Shown here one piece after another: positions 25,716 through 34,005 of a stretch of 64,000 bases of DNA. The notes beneath the pieces were generated by a model, which saw nothing but the letters and a program-made list of their open reading frames with translations, was not told the DNA's origin and searched no databases. The position numbers and the translations under genes were made by a program. This stretch comes from Nitrospira sp. Ga0074138 (GTDB taxonomy: Bacteria; Nitrospirota; Nitrospiria; Nitrospirales; Nitrospiraceae): NCBI GenBank assembly GCA_001464735.1, contig LNDU01000046.1, positions 1 through 64,000 of the forward strand. Direction: 5' to 3'. Every line of letters starts with the position of its first letter. The first letter of the stretch is position 1.

Positions 25716-25723
25716 AGGTTTTC

Positions 25724-27754
25724 ATGTTGCGGTTCTCAGTTTCTCATGTTTTTCGTTCATGTGCGCTCATTCCGTGGATGATCGCTCTTGCCTATCCCGT
25801 ATCGGCTCAGGAAGTCGCGATGGCCGACCAGTCGGAGGTGGTTCAGGCTCCCGACGTGATCGTGAGCGCGACCAAGACCCCCATTCCGGCTAAACAAGTC
25901 ACCAGCGCTGTAGAAGTGATTACCGGTGAAGAGATGCAACAGCGAAAAATCAGAACCGTTGCGGAAGCGCTGCGTTGGGCTCAGGGACTTTCTGTCAACC
26001 AGGGCGGAGGACTGGGCACCAGTGTTGATGTCCGGATGCGCGGAGGAACACCGGAACAGACGCTTGTGCTCATCGATGGGGCGATCGTCAACAGTGCCAC
26101 GATCGGCAATTACGATTTTGCCAATCTCACATCCGACAACATCGAACGGATTGAAATCTTGCGGGGGAGTCAGAGCATGCTCTGGGGGTCGGATGCGATG
26201 GGCGGTGTGATCAATATTACGACGAAGCGAGGACGGGACAAACCCAATGTGTCTGCGTTTGCGGAGCATGGGTCTTTCAATACGATTCGAGAAGGAGCCA
26301 GTCTAGCGGGCAAGAAGGGGCCCATAGATTTCTCCGGTTCGATCTCTCGCTTGGATACGGCCGGTTTTTCAGCGATCAATTATCGGCGAGGCGCGACGGA
26401 GCGCGATGGATACCACAACTGGCAAGGGTCGGTTCGGCTTGGAGCTGATCTTCCAAAAGACGGACGTCTGGAGTTTAGCTTTCGATGGTTGCGCGGCAGT
26501 GTGAATTTCGACGGATTTGCGTTTAACTCGGTTACTTTTGCCTCCGAGCCAGCTGATGTGTTTGGTGCGCGATCACGAAATTCGCAATATGTCTTCGCGG
26601 GCAACTATTCACAGCCGATTACTGCTTGGTGGTCGCAACAGCTGACCTTGTCGCGAGCGACTGAATCTCTCGTCAGTTATGGGGGCACCATCGAACAAAA
26701 TGTGGTGACTGGAGCGACAGGACCACTCGGTTTCCCGTTCAATTCGCAGATCGAGACAACCAGTAATCGCTTGGAATGGCAGCACAACATTCAAATTGCT
26801 AAACCCTTGCTGCTGACGGGTGGATATCAATTTCGTGAGCAGAAAGGCAATAACACCGACCTACTGCTTCAGACGCCTACGTTTTCGAACAAGACCCTCA
26901 GCAACCATGGAGGATTCGGCGAAGCGCAATTGAATCTTTGGGACCGTCTGTTTGCAACTGCCGGCGTTCGGCAGGACGAATATAATGTTTTCGGGAGCGC
27001 GACGACTTATCGAGTGACCGGCGGGTATTTGGTCAAGGAAACCGGTACGAAGTTCCGAGGGAGTTACTCAACCGGATTTCGCGCTCCGACCATCAACCAG
27101 CTGTTCTTTCCAAATTTCGGCAACCCTAACTTGAAGCCAGAGAGAAGCCAGGGATTGGACGCGGCTATCGAACAAACACTGCCGAATGATCTAGGGACTG
27201 TCAGCGTGGGGTATTTCTGGACACGATATCGGGACCTCATTCTTTCTGCTCAAGATCCTATCGCATGCGGAACCGGACCGTTCGGCGCCAACTTCTGTGC
27301 CCTGAACGTCGGTCTTGCAACCGCACGAGGCTTCGAAGCAACGGTCAAATTGCATTTGTATCGCGACCAGCCATGGGCCAAAAGTCTCGATTTGCTGGTT
27401 CACTATACGTACACAGATACGGAAAATTTCCAGAATGGCCAGAACACCCGTGTTCCCAAATGGCCGCTTAACCAATGGTCAGCCATTCTCAGCTATCAAC
27501 CGAGCGAGGCATTGCGAGGCAATTTGGAAGGGCGATATGTAGGAGAACGGTTTAACAATGTCGGAAACAGTAATCCGATCCCGTCTTTTCTCATCTGGAA
27601 TTTGTCAGCCAGCTATGACGTGACGAAGTATATGCAGGCCTACATTCGTTTCGACAACATCTTCAATGAGAAATACGAAGAAATTCTGTTCTTCGGCACG
27701 CCCATCCGCTCGATTTTCGGCGGCGTGCGCATCAATTATGATCTTCCGATCTAA
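25724..27754 (+). CDS. btuB: BtuB-like TonB-dependent corrinoid receptor
   Basis: A 676-residue outer-membrane receptor. A signal peptide ends at PVSAQ. A TonB-box-like DVIVSATKTP follows near residue 44, then a plug domain (VITGEEMQQRKIRTVAEAL, RGSQSMLWGSDAMGGVINI) and a 22-strand barrel ending with the aromatic-rich C-terminal strand. It imports corrinoids across the outer membrane using TonB energy. Cobalamin riboswitch 2 directly upstream assigns the substrate. The stop is six bases before cbiA, so btuB leads the long synthesis operon. Confidence 0.93.
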   Translation: MLRFSVSHVFRSCALIPWMIALAYPVSAQEVAMADQSEVVQAPDVIVSATKTPIPAKQVTSAVEVITGEEMQQRKIRTVAEALRWAQGLSVNQGGGLGTSVDVRMRGGTPEQTLVLIDGAIVNSATIGNYDFANLTSDNIERIEILRGSQSMLWGSDAMGGVINITTKRGRDKPNVSAFAEHGSFNTIREGASLAGKKGPIDFSGSISRLDTAGFSAINYRRGATERDGYHNWQGSVRLGADLPKDGRLEFSFRWLRGSVNFDGFAFNSVTFASEPADVFGARSRNSQYVFAGNYSQPITAWWSQQLTLSRATESLVSYGGTIEQNVVTGATGPLGFPFNSQIETTSNRLEWQHNIQIAKPLLLTGGYQFREQKGNNTDLLLQTPTFSNKTLSNHGGFGEAQLNLWDRLFATAGVRQDEYNVFGSATTYRVTGGYLVKETGTKFRGSYSTGFRAPTINQLFFPNFGNPNLKPERSQGLDAAIEQTLPNDLGTVSVGYFWTRYRDLILSAQDPIACGTGPFGANFCALNVGLATARGFEATVKLHLYRDQPWAKSLDLLVHYTYTDTENFQNGQNTRVPKWPLNQWSAILSYQPSEALRGNLEGRYVGERFNNVGNSNPIPSFLIWNLSASYDVTKYMQAYIRFDNIFNEKYEEILFFGTPIRSIFGGVRINYDLPI

Positions 27755-27760
27755 GGAAGC

Positions 27761-29176
27761 ATGGCTGATTATCCACGATTGGTCATTGCCGGGACGTCAA
27801 GCGGTGTCGGGAAAACGACGGTCACTTTGGGAATTCTGGCGGCCTTGCGGGAGCGAGGCCGCCGGGTCCAGCCGTTTAAGACCGGACCTGACTTTATCGA
27901 CCCCGGTCATCATCGGGCGGCCACCGGCCGCCCGTCTCGAAACCTCGACGGGTGGATGCTCGGGATGGATCTTAACCGCTCGATCTTTGTTCGTGCCGCG
28001 GCTGATGCGGATCTTTCCATTATCGAAGGCATGATGGGGCTGTTCGACGGCAGTTCACCGGTGAATGACATCGGCAGCACAGCGGAATTGGCCAAGCAGC
28101 TGGAGGCGCCGGTTGTGTTGGTCGTCGATGGAAGCGCCATGGCTCGTTCTGCTGCAGCGATGGTAGCGGGCTATGCGCGTTTCGATCCTGCACTCCGTGT
28201 GGCAGGAGTCCTGTTCAATCGTGTAGGAAGTGATGGCCATTACCAGCTGTTGAAGGCGGCAGTGGAACAAGAGACAGCTGTGACTCCTGTCGGGTACTTA
28301 CGTCCGGATGCCGCGCTGAGCATTCCCGATCGGCATCTTGGGCTGGTCATGGCTATGAAACAAGGACATAGCCGGCTCTACCAGCGGTTAGCGAAAGCCG
28401 CACTCGACACGGTTGATCTGAATCGTATTGAAGCCCTTGCCCAATCGTCCGACACGTTGCCGGAAGCCGTGTCTCCACCGGTGATCAAGCGTCCAGGCCA
28501 GACGATTCGAATCGGTGTGGCACAGGATCAGGCGTTTTGTTTTTACTATCCGGACAATCTTGAATTGCTGGAAGCAGCCGGTGCTGAAATCATCACGTTT
28601 TCACCTTTGCATGACGACTTACTGCCGGACGTTGAGATGCTCTATCTCGGCGGCGGCTATCCGGAATTGCATGGTGCGGCGCTGGCCGAGAACGTTGCCA
28701 TGCGAGCGGCCGTCAAGCGGTTTGCCGAGCGAGGCGGCGTGATCTATGCGGAGTGTGGCGGGTTGATGTATCTCATGGAGTCTATCCGCGATTTCGATGG
28801 ATGCTCGCATGACATGGTTGGGATCTTTCCAGCCGAAACGGTCATGCAGAAACCAGGGCTCACGCTGGGATATAGAACCGTGGAATATTCACGCCGCAGC
28901 ATTCTCGGCGACGTTGGTGCCACGGCACGAGGCCATGAGTTCCATTATTCCACACTGGTTGCGAGGGGGCCGCTGCAGTATGCCTGTGCACTGCGTGATG
29001 CTGCAGGACTCTCGAAGAGACAGGATGGACTCATGAAGGGCAACGTGCTGGCACTCTATACCCATCTGCACTCTGCCAGTCAACCGACACTCGCTGCTTC
29101 ATTGGTCGATTCGGCCCGTTGTGCAGCCAATCACGTATCGGTATCGGCAGGGGATCCACCAGGAGCTGAACATTGA
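27761..29176 (+). CDS. cbiA: Cobyrinic acid a,c-diamide synthase
   Basis: A 471-residue ATP-dependent amidotransferase that amidates the a and c side chains of cobyrinic acid using glutamine. The N-terminal dethiobiotin-synthase-like P-loop reads AGTSSGVGKTT, followed by PFKTGPDFIDPGHH. The C-terminal class I glutaminase half has the nucleophile in YAECGGLMYL and the late His in GHEFHYS. An AAGGA ribosome-binding site is present. It is the first biosynthetic gene of the operon and overlaps the next by four bases. It acts in the cytosol. Confidence 0.94.
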   Translation: MADYPRLVIAGTSSGVGKTTVTLGILAALRERGRRVQPFKTGPDFIDPGHHRAATGRPSRNLDGWMLGMDLNRSIFVRAAADADLSIIEGMMGLFDGSSPVNDIGSTAELAKQLEAPVVLVVDGSAMARSAAAMVAGYARFDPALRVAGVLFNRVGSDGHYQLLKAAVEQETAVTPVGYLRPDAALSIPDRHLGLVMAMKQGHSRLYQRLAKAALDTVDLNRIEALAQSSDTLPEAVSPPVIKRPGQTIRIGVAQDQAFCFYYPDNLELLEAAGAEIITFSPLHDDLLPDVEMLYLGGGYPELHGAALAENVAMRAAVKRFAERGGVIYAECGGLMYLMESIRDFDGCSHDMVGIFPAETVMQKPGLTLGYRTVEYSRRSILGDVGATARGHEFHYSTLVARGPLQYACALRDAAGLSKRQDGLMKGNVLALYTHLHSASQPTLAASLVDSARCAANHVSVSAGDPPGAEH

Positions 29177-29394
29177 GAGGTCCAACTCAGAAGACCTGCG
29201 AGCGCTGCGGGCACGACTTCGAGTGTGGCGGATACCAGTGCTGGTGTGGCAAGCTCGGCATTACCGAGGCACAAATGGATTGGATTGCGGCGCGGTATAA
29301 GGATTGTCTCTGTTCTCTCTGTTTGGGCAAAGTTGTAATCGGTGAGTTAGGGCCTCAGTCAGATCCAACAGGCAGAAGACAGGGCGACTCGTGA
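29173..29394 (+). CDS. Cysteine-rich CWC-domain protein
   Basis: A 73-residue protein with eight Cys residues in a compact pattern: CERCGHDFECGG, then YQCWCGKLGI and CLCSLCLGKVV. This matches the uncharacterised cysteine-rich CWC family. It probably binds a metal such as zinc. It starts at TTG within the stop of cbiA (four-base overlap) and ends four bases before bluB, so it is part of the corrinoid operon and translationally coupled to it. No function is known; the context suggests a metal- or corrinoid-related accessory. Confidence 0.75.
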   Translation: MRGPTQKTCERCGHDFECGGYQCWCGKLGITEAQMDWIAARYKDCLCSLCLGKVVIGELGPQSDPTGRRQGDS

Positions 29395-29398
29395 GGCT

Positions 29399-30199
29399 AT
29401 GATGCAGGCCAACGGTCGATTTTCAGATGATGAGCGAGAGGCGGTCTATCGCGCGATTTTTGAACGACGGGATGTCCGGCGGAACTTTCTTCGGACGCCA
29501 ATTCCAGATGCGGTGATGATGAAGCTGCTCACAGCGGCACATCATGCGGGATCGGTGGGATTCATGCAGCCGTGGGACTTTGTGGTCATCCGCAATCGTG
29601 GAACGAAACGCGCAGTGAAGGATCTCTTCATCGACGCCAACACCAAAGCATCCGCCCGGTATAGAGGTGACAAGGGAGCACTGTATCGGGGATTGAAGCT
29701 GGAAGGTATCGAAGAAGCGCCGATCAATTTATGCATTACGTGCAGCCGGCGGCGCGGCGGGCCGCACGTGCTTGGCCGTTCCACAGTGCGCGCAACGGAC
29801 TTGTATAGCACCTGTTGCGCTGTTCAAAATCTCTGGTTGGCTGCGAGGGCCGAGGGCATTGGTGTCGGGTGGGTCAGTATTTTAGATCACAAGAAGCTCA
29901 AACAAGTGATCGGCGTACCTCAATCGGTGACGATCCTTGCCTATCTTTGCCTTGGCTATGTATCCAAGTTTGAAGACCGACCGGATCTAGAAGCAGCCGG
30001 ATGGCGGAGTCGGGTTCCAGTTGGCCAGTTAATTCACGACGAGTCATGGGGCAATCGGATTCATGATAAGAGAGGGGATGGGGATGCGCATCACCAAGGT
30101 CTATACAAGAACGGGGGACGCCGGAAAAACCAGGCTGGCCGGCGGACAACAGGTATGGAAAGACAGTCTCCGAGTCGAAGCCTACGGCACGATCGATGA
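29399..30199 (+). CDS. bluB: 5,6-dimethylbenzimidazole synthase
   Basis: A 266-residue flavin-destructase of the nitroreductase fold that fragments reduced FMN with oxygen to give DMB, the lower ligand of B12. Key residues match S. meliloti BluB: D25 (FERRDVRRNF; family D32) and S160 (GIGVGWVSIL; family S167), with the same 135-residue spacing. The catalytic domain ends by about residue 222. The frame then continues about 40 residues (from IHDKRGDGD) inside the next gene, where it looks like out-of-frame sequence of that gene. A lost stop codon is the simplest reading. Making DMB needs oxygen, which fits an aerobic or microaerobic host. Confidence 0.93.
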   Translation: MMQANGRFSDDEREAVYRAIFERRDVRRNFLRTPIPDAVMMKLLTAAHHAGSVGFMQPWDFVVIRNRGTKRAVKDLFIDANTKASARYRGDKGALYRGLKLEGIEEAPINLCITCSRRRGGPHVLGRSTVRATDLYSTCCAVQNLWLAARAEGIGVGWVSILDHKKLKQVIGVPQSVTILAYLCLGYVSKFEDRPDLEAAGWRSRVPVGQLIHDESWGNRIHDKRGDGDAHHQGLYKNGGRRKNQAGRRTTGMERQSPSRSLRHDR

Positions 30200-30680
30200 G
30201 TTGAATGCATCGGTTGGCGTCGTGCGGGCGATGAATGCTGACGTCGTGGACGAATACACAGCGGCTGCGCAACTCGAAGACGAGCTGCGCTGGGTGCAGA
30301 ACAAACTGTTCGATGTGGGCAGTATTCTAGCGACGGCCCCGGGACAGACGTTCAAGAATATGCCGCAGGTTGGGGCACAGGATGTCACCCGCCTAGAAAA
30401 GTTAATCGATCGGTGCCAGAAAGATCTGGAGCCGTTAAAGGAATTCATTTTACCGGGTGGCGGGAAAGTATCCGGATTTCTTCATCAAGCTCGGACGGTT
30501 TGCCGTCGAGCTGAGCGGTTGTGTGTGGCCCTCTCAAAAACAGAACCGGTCGATTCGACGATCATCAAATTCGTCAATCGGCTCAGCGATGCACTGTTTG
30601 TGATGGCCCGTTGGGTTGCCAAGACGCAGGGTGAGCCAGAATTCTTATGGGAACGCGATGTCGCCAAGAAAGCTGAGTAG
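30084..30680 (+). CDS. PduO-type cob(I)alamin adenosyltransferase
   Basis: A 198-residue enzyme that transfers the adenosyl group of ATP to cob(I)alamin or other corrinoids. The N-terminal signature MRITKVYTRTGDAGKTRLAGG holds the ATP-binding loop (segment shown in two parts: MRITKVYTRTGD and AGKTRLAGG). EAYGTIDELNA and the late RAERLCVALS complete the PduO pattern. The start is ATG 30084, preceded by GAGAGGGGATGGGG, and it lies inside the extended 3' end of bluB. Earlier in-frame starts exist at 30063 and 30078. Confidence 0.92.
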   Translation: MRITKVYTRTGDAGKTRLAGGQQVWKDSLRVEAYGTIDELNASVGVVRAMNADVVDEYTAAAQLEDELRWVQNKLFDVGSILATAPGQTFKNMPQVGAQDVTRLEKLIDRCQKDLEPLKEFILPGGGKVSGFLHQARTVCRRAERLCVALSKTEPVDSTIIKFVNRLSDALFVMARWVAKTQGEPEFLWERDVAKKAE

Positions 30681-31218
30681 CCGCCGACCGACGCGACGAG
30701 CCAAAGGCCGTATCATTCTTGTGCTTGGCGGGGCGTCGTCTGGGAAAAGTGAGGCCGCACTCAAGTTAGCCGGATCACGAGGGCCGCGCGCATTCGTTGC
30801 GACAGGGCAAGGGTTGGATGGTGAAATGGCGACACGCATCGCTCGGCACCAGGCCACACGCTCGGCGGATTGGGAGACGGTTGAAGAGCCGCTTGAAACG
30901 GAGGCCTGGTTTGCCAAACAGGGACCTCAGTACCGGACGATTCTCTTCGATTGCGTCACATTGTGGTTGAGTAATCTGGTTGGAACCGGTCTCAAAGAAT
31001 CGGTCATTCTTGCTCGAGCTGGAACGCTTGTGCAGAGGATGCGGACTGCAGCGGCCAGGGTGATCATCGTCAGTAATGAGTTGGGCTTCGGCCTGGTTCC
31101 GGCTGAGCCTGCGACACGAGCATTTCGTGATCTTGCCGGACGAGTGAATCAGCTGATTGCCGCCAGAGCGGATGAAGTGCATCTGGTCGTGAGTGGACTA
31201 TCGCTTCGCTTGAAGTAA
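30658..31218 (+). CDS. cobU: Adenosylcobinamide kinase / guanylyltransferase
   Basis: A 186-residue bifunctional enzyme. It phosphorylates adenosylcobinamide and then transfers GMP to give AdoCbi-GDP, ready for the lower ligand. The P-loop is GGASSGKS (24-31); ATGQGLDGEMATRIARHQ contains the family His near residue 60, and DCVTLWLSNL and VSNELGFGLVP are family motifs. The start at 30658 overlaps the adenosyltransferase gene by 23 bp; an upstream in-frame start at 30616 overlaps further. Confidence 0.93.
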   Translation: MSPRKLSSRRPTRRAKGRIILVLGGASSGKSEAALKLAGSRGPRAFVATGQGLDGEMATRIARHQATRSADWETVEEPLETEAWFAKQGPQYRTILFDCVTLWLSNLVGTGLKESVILARAGTLVQRMRTAAARVIIVSNELGFGLVPAEPATRAFRDLAGRVNQLIAARADEVHLVVSGLSLRLK

Positions 31219-31232
31219 ATAGAGGAGCCGTC

Positions 31233-32285
31233 ATGTCGATACAGGACCTGTGCCGTCGTATTCAGCCGGTCGATGTCACCCTCCGTGGGAAGGCACAAGC
31301 CCGATTAGATCGGCTGACCAAACCGCTCGGCAGTCTCGGGCGCCTGGAGGAATTGGCGGCGTCCTACGTTGCCATCACCGGCGAGCTGAAGCCCAATGTT
31401 CCGCACGCGGTGGTCTTTACCTTTGCCGCTGATCATGGAGTCACTCTGGAAGGGGTGAGCGCCTATCCGCGGGAAGTCACGCCCCAAATGGTCTTGAACT
31501 TTCTGCGGGGTGGAGCCGGTGTGAATGTGTTAGCAAAGCATGCCGGCGTGGATGTGCGAGTAGTAGATATCGGTGTTGATTATGAGTTCGGCACCGTCCC
31601 CGGTCTTCTTGATCGAAAAGTCATGAAGGGCACGAACAATCTGGCGGTGACATCGGCGATGACACGCAGTCAAGCAGAGCAGGCTGTGATGATCGGAGTT
31701 GAACTGGCGACAGAAGCCGTGCGCGAGGGGATCGGCCTGATCGGTACCGGTGAGATGGGTATCGGCAATACGACACCCAGTGCAGCCATCACGGCGGTGA
31801 TGACCGGTCAGCCTGTGGCAGATGTAACCGGACGTGGAACCGGCATCGATGAATCCAGTCGTCGGCATAAGATAGCAGTGATTGAGCGGGCGCTTGATCT
31901 GCATCGTCCTGACATGATGGATCCGCTCGATGTTCTGAGGAAAGTTGGCGGGCTGGAGATCGCTGGATTGGCGGGTTTGATACTTGGGGCGGCGGCAGCC
32001 CGGGTGCCTGTCGTGCTGGATGGGTTCATCGCTGGGGCGGCGGCATTGATTGCCGTCGGGATTCAGCCCTTGTGTCGTGAGTATCTCATCGCCTCCCATC
32101 GCTCGGTCGAGCAGGGCCATCGCGTGGTCTTGGATCATCTGAGATTGAAGCCGCTGTTGGATTTCGACTTGCGTCTTGGTGAGGGTACGGGGGCCTGTTT
32201 GGGAATGGATTTGGTCTGTGCCGCAATCAAGATCTATACGGAGATGGCAACCTTCGATGAAGCGGGCGTGTCTGACAAGGTGTAA
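31233..32285 (+). CDS. cobT: Nicotinate-nucleotide-DMB phosphoribosyltransferase
   Basis: A 350-residue enzyme that makes alpha-ribazole phosphate from DMB and nicotinate mononucleotide, using the product of BluB. Characteristic segments are RLDRLTKPLGSLGRLEELA, VFTFAADHGV, GEMGIGNTTPSAA and the C-terminal LRLGEGTGACLGM, whose Glu is the catalytic base. Length is normal. A strong GAGGAG ribosome-binding site is present. It lies directly before cobS. Confidence 0.95.
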   Translation: MSIQDLCRRIQPVDVTLRGKAQARLDRLTKPLGSLGRLEELAASYVAITGELKPNVPHAVVFTFAADHGVTLEGVSAYPREVTPQMVLNFLRGGAGVNVLAKHAGVDVRVVDIGVDYEFGTVPGLLDRKVMKGTNNLAVTSAMTRSQAEQAVMIGVELATEAVREGIGLIGTGEMGIGNTTPSAAITAVMTGQPVADVTGRGTGIDESSRRHKIAVIERALDLHRPDMMDPLDVLRKVGGLEIAGLAGLILGAAAARVPVVLDGFIAGAAALIAVGIQPLCREYLIASHRSVEQGHRVVLDHLRLKPLLDFDLRLGEGTGACLGMDLVCAAIKIYTEMATFDEAGVSDKV

Positions 32286-32287
32286 CG

Positions 32288-33052
32288 ATGGGAACTGCTG
32301 CCCGTCCATTTATCTTTGCCTGGCACTTTCTGACGACGATTCCGTTGAGCCGGACCCATCATGAGCCCACCGCACCGGAACTAGCGGCATCGATGGCCTG
32401 GTATCCCGTCATTGGTTTGCTGATCGGCGGCGGGCTCATCGTGGCGGACTTTGGATTGACGGCAATTCTCTCACCGGCGGTCGTGAATGCGCTGCTGATT
32501 GTCCTGTTGGTGCTGTTGACGCGAGGACTTCATCAGGACGGGTTGGCTGACACATTAGATGGATTGGCGGGAGGCCGTACACCGGTAGAACGGCTTTCGA
32601 TCATGCGCGATCCCCGTATCGGTGCGATCGGCGCCACAGGACTTTTTCTCTCACTGATTCTTCGGTATGCGGGATTGATGGCTCTGCCGCTAGAGTTGCG
32701 GCTCCCTGCCGTACTCTGCATGCCGGCAATGGGACGTTGGGCGATGGTCATACTGGCTTGGATTTCGCCCTATGCCAGATCGGAAGGAGGATTGGCAGCG
32801 CCGTTCCTCACTCATCTGTCGTGGCGGCACGTGGCCATATCCACGGTGGTCTTGACGATTGCTCTGGCAGGAGGCTTTGGGGCGGTTGGTGCATGTCTGA
32901 TCCTCCTCGCTGGGGTTCCGATCGTACTCATTGGCTGGTCAGCCTGCCGTAGCTGGTTCGGTGGGATCACTGGGGATACGCTTGGGGCTATGAATGAAGT
33001 GATTGAAATCCTCTTCCTGTTACTCGTTCCACTCTTGCTTCAGTTACCATGA
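32288..33052 (+). CDS. cobS: Cobalamin synthase
   Basis: A 254-residue inner-membrane enzyme that joins AdoCbi-GDP and alpha-ribazole(-phosphate) in the last assembly step. The N-terminus FAWHFLTTIPL and the metal-binding HQDGLADTLDGLAGG are the family signatures; six to seven hydrophobic helices follow. It begins three bases after cobT and overlaps cbiB by four bases (ATGA). Confidence 0.94.
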   Translation: MGTAARPFIFAWHFLTTIPLSRTHHEPTAPELAASMAWYPVIGLLIGGGLIVADFGLTAILSPAVVNALLIVLLVLLTRGLHQDGLADTLDGLAGGRTPVERLSIMRDPRIGAIGATGLFLSLILRYAGLMALPLELRLPAVLCMPAMGRWAMVILAWISPYARSEGGLAAPFLTHLSWRHVAISTVVLTIALAGGFGAVGACLILLAGVPIVLIGWSACRSWFGGITGDTLGAMNEVIEILFLLLVPLLLQLP

Positions 33053-34005
33053 CCGGCGGCGAACTTCTCATCGCTTCTGCACTTGACGGGATATGTGGTG
33101 ATCCCCGTGGGCTACCGCATCCAGTCCGTATGATGGGCCGGTGCATTGCATGGCTCGATCACCGGCTCCGAAACATCTGTCGAAGTAACACCAGTCTTCG
33201 CGTTGCAGGCATCTGTCTGGCCGGAGGGTTCCCGATTATGACCTATTGTCTCGGCGCTGTCATAATTCAAGAGGCTGAGCACGTAGCAGGGTGGCTGGGG
33301 TCAGCCCTGTCGATTGGATTGGCCTCGACCACTCTCGCCGCACGGGACCTATGGGATCATGTCCGTGCGGTGGATGATCCGCTCCAAGCCGGTGATCTTC
33401 CTGCTGCCCGTGGAGCTGTGGCCATGATCGTGGGGCGGGACACAGCGGAGCTCTCCGAATCCGAGGTGGCACGTGCGACGGTGGAAACGGTCGCAGAAAG
33501 TGTGTCAGACGGTGTGATTGCGCCGTTGTTGTATCTGGCGATCGGAGGTGCCCCATTGGCCTTGGCGTACAAGGCCGTCAATACATTGGATTCCATGATC
33601 GGCCATCGTGATGAGCGCTATGTCTATCTTGGCTGGGCATCGGCTCGGCTTGATGATCTGGTGAACTGGATTCCTGCCCGGCTTTCGGCAGTGCTGCTTC
33701 TCCTGGGTGCAGGTCTCATTACTCAAGAGCTGGAACGGATTCGCAACGGATGGCGAGTGTTTAAGCGAGATGGAAGTCTCCACCCCAGTCCCAATAGTGG
33801 CAGGCCTGAAGCAGCGATGGCCGGGATCTTGGGAATACGGTTGGGAGGCACCAACTTCTATGATGGAATTGCGCAAGACCGTCCTATTCTTGGTATAGAG
33901 GGGCGGAGCGCAGAGCCGAGAGACATTACGTTGGCGGCAACCATCATGGTGGCAGCTTTGGTGCTGGGGGTTATTCTGGCGGTGGGGATCAAATGGTTCG
34001 TCTGA
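33049..34005 (+). CDS. cbiB: Adenosylcobinamide-phosphate synthase
   Basis: A 318-residue membrane enzyme that attaches aminopropanol (phosphate) to adenosylcobyric acid. The start LLIASALDGICGDPRGLPHPV RMMGR region, DELSESEVARATVE-type helix (ELSESEVARATVETVAES), SDGVIAPLLY and NTLDSMIGHRDERY are family marks. It is coupled to cobS upstream and overlaps the next aminotransferase-like gene by 13 bp. It supplies the arm that carries the nucleotide loop. Confidence 0.94.
   Translation: MTGGELLIASALDGICGDPRGLPHPVRMMGRCIAWLDHRLRNICRSNTSLRVAGICLAGGFPIMTYCLGAVIIQEAEHVAGWLGSALSIGLASTTLAARDLWDHVRAVDDPLQAGDLPAARGAVAMIVGRDTAELSESEVARATVETVAESVSDGVIAPLLYLAIGGAPLALAYKAVNTLDSMIGHRDERYVYLGWASARLDDLVNWIPARLSAVLLLLGAGLITQELERIRNGWRVFKRDGSLHPSPNSGRPEAAMAGILGIRLGGTNFYDGIAQDRPILGIEGRSAEPRDITLAATIMVAALVLGVILAVGIKWFV

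Noticed and set aside
30063..30083. Upstream starts of the adenosyltransferase at 30063 and 30078
   Set aside because: ATG 30084 has the best placed purine-rich ribosome-binding region and gives the family N-terminus MRITKVYTRTGD.
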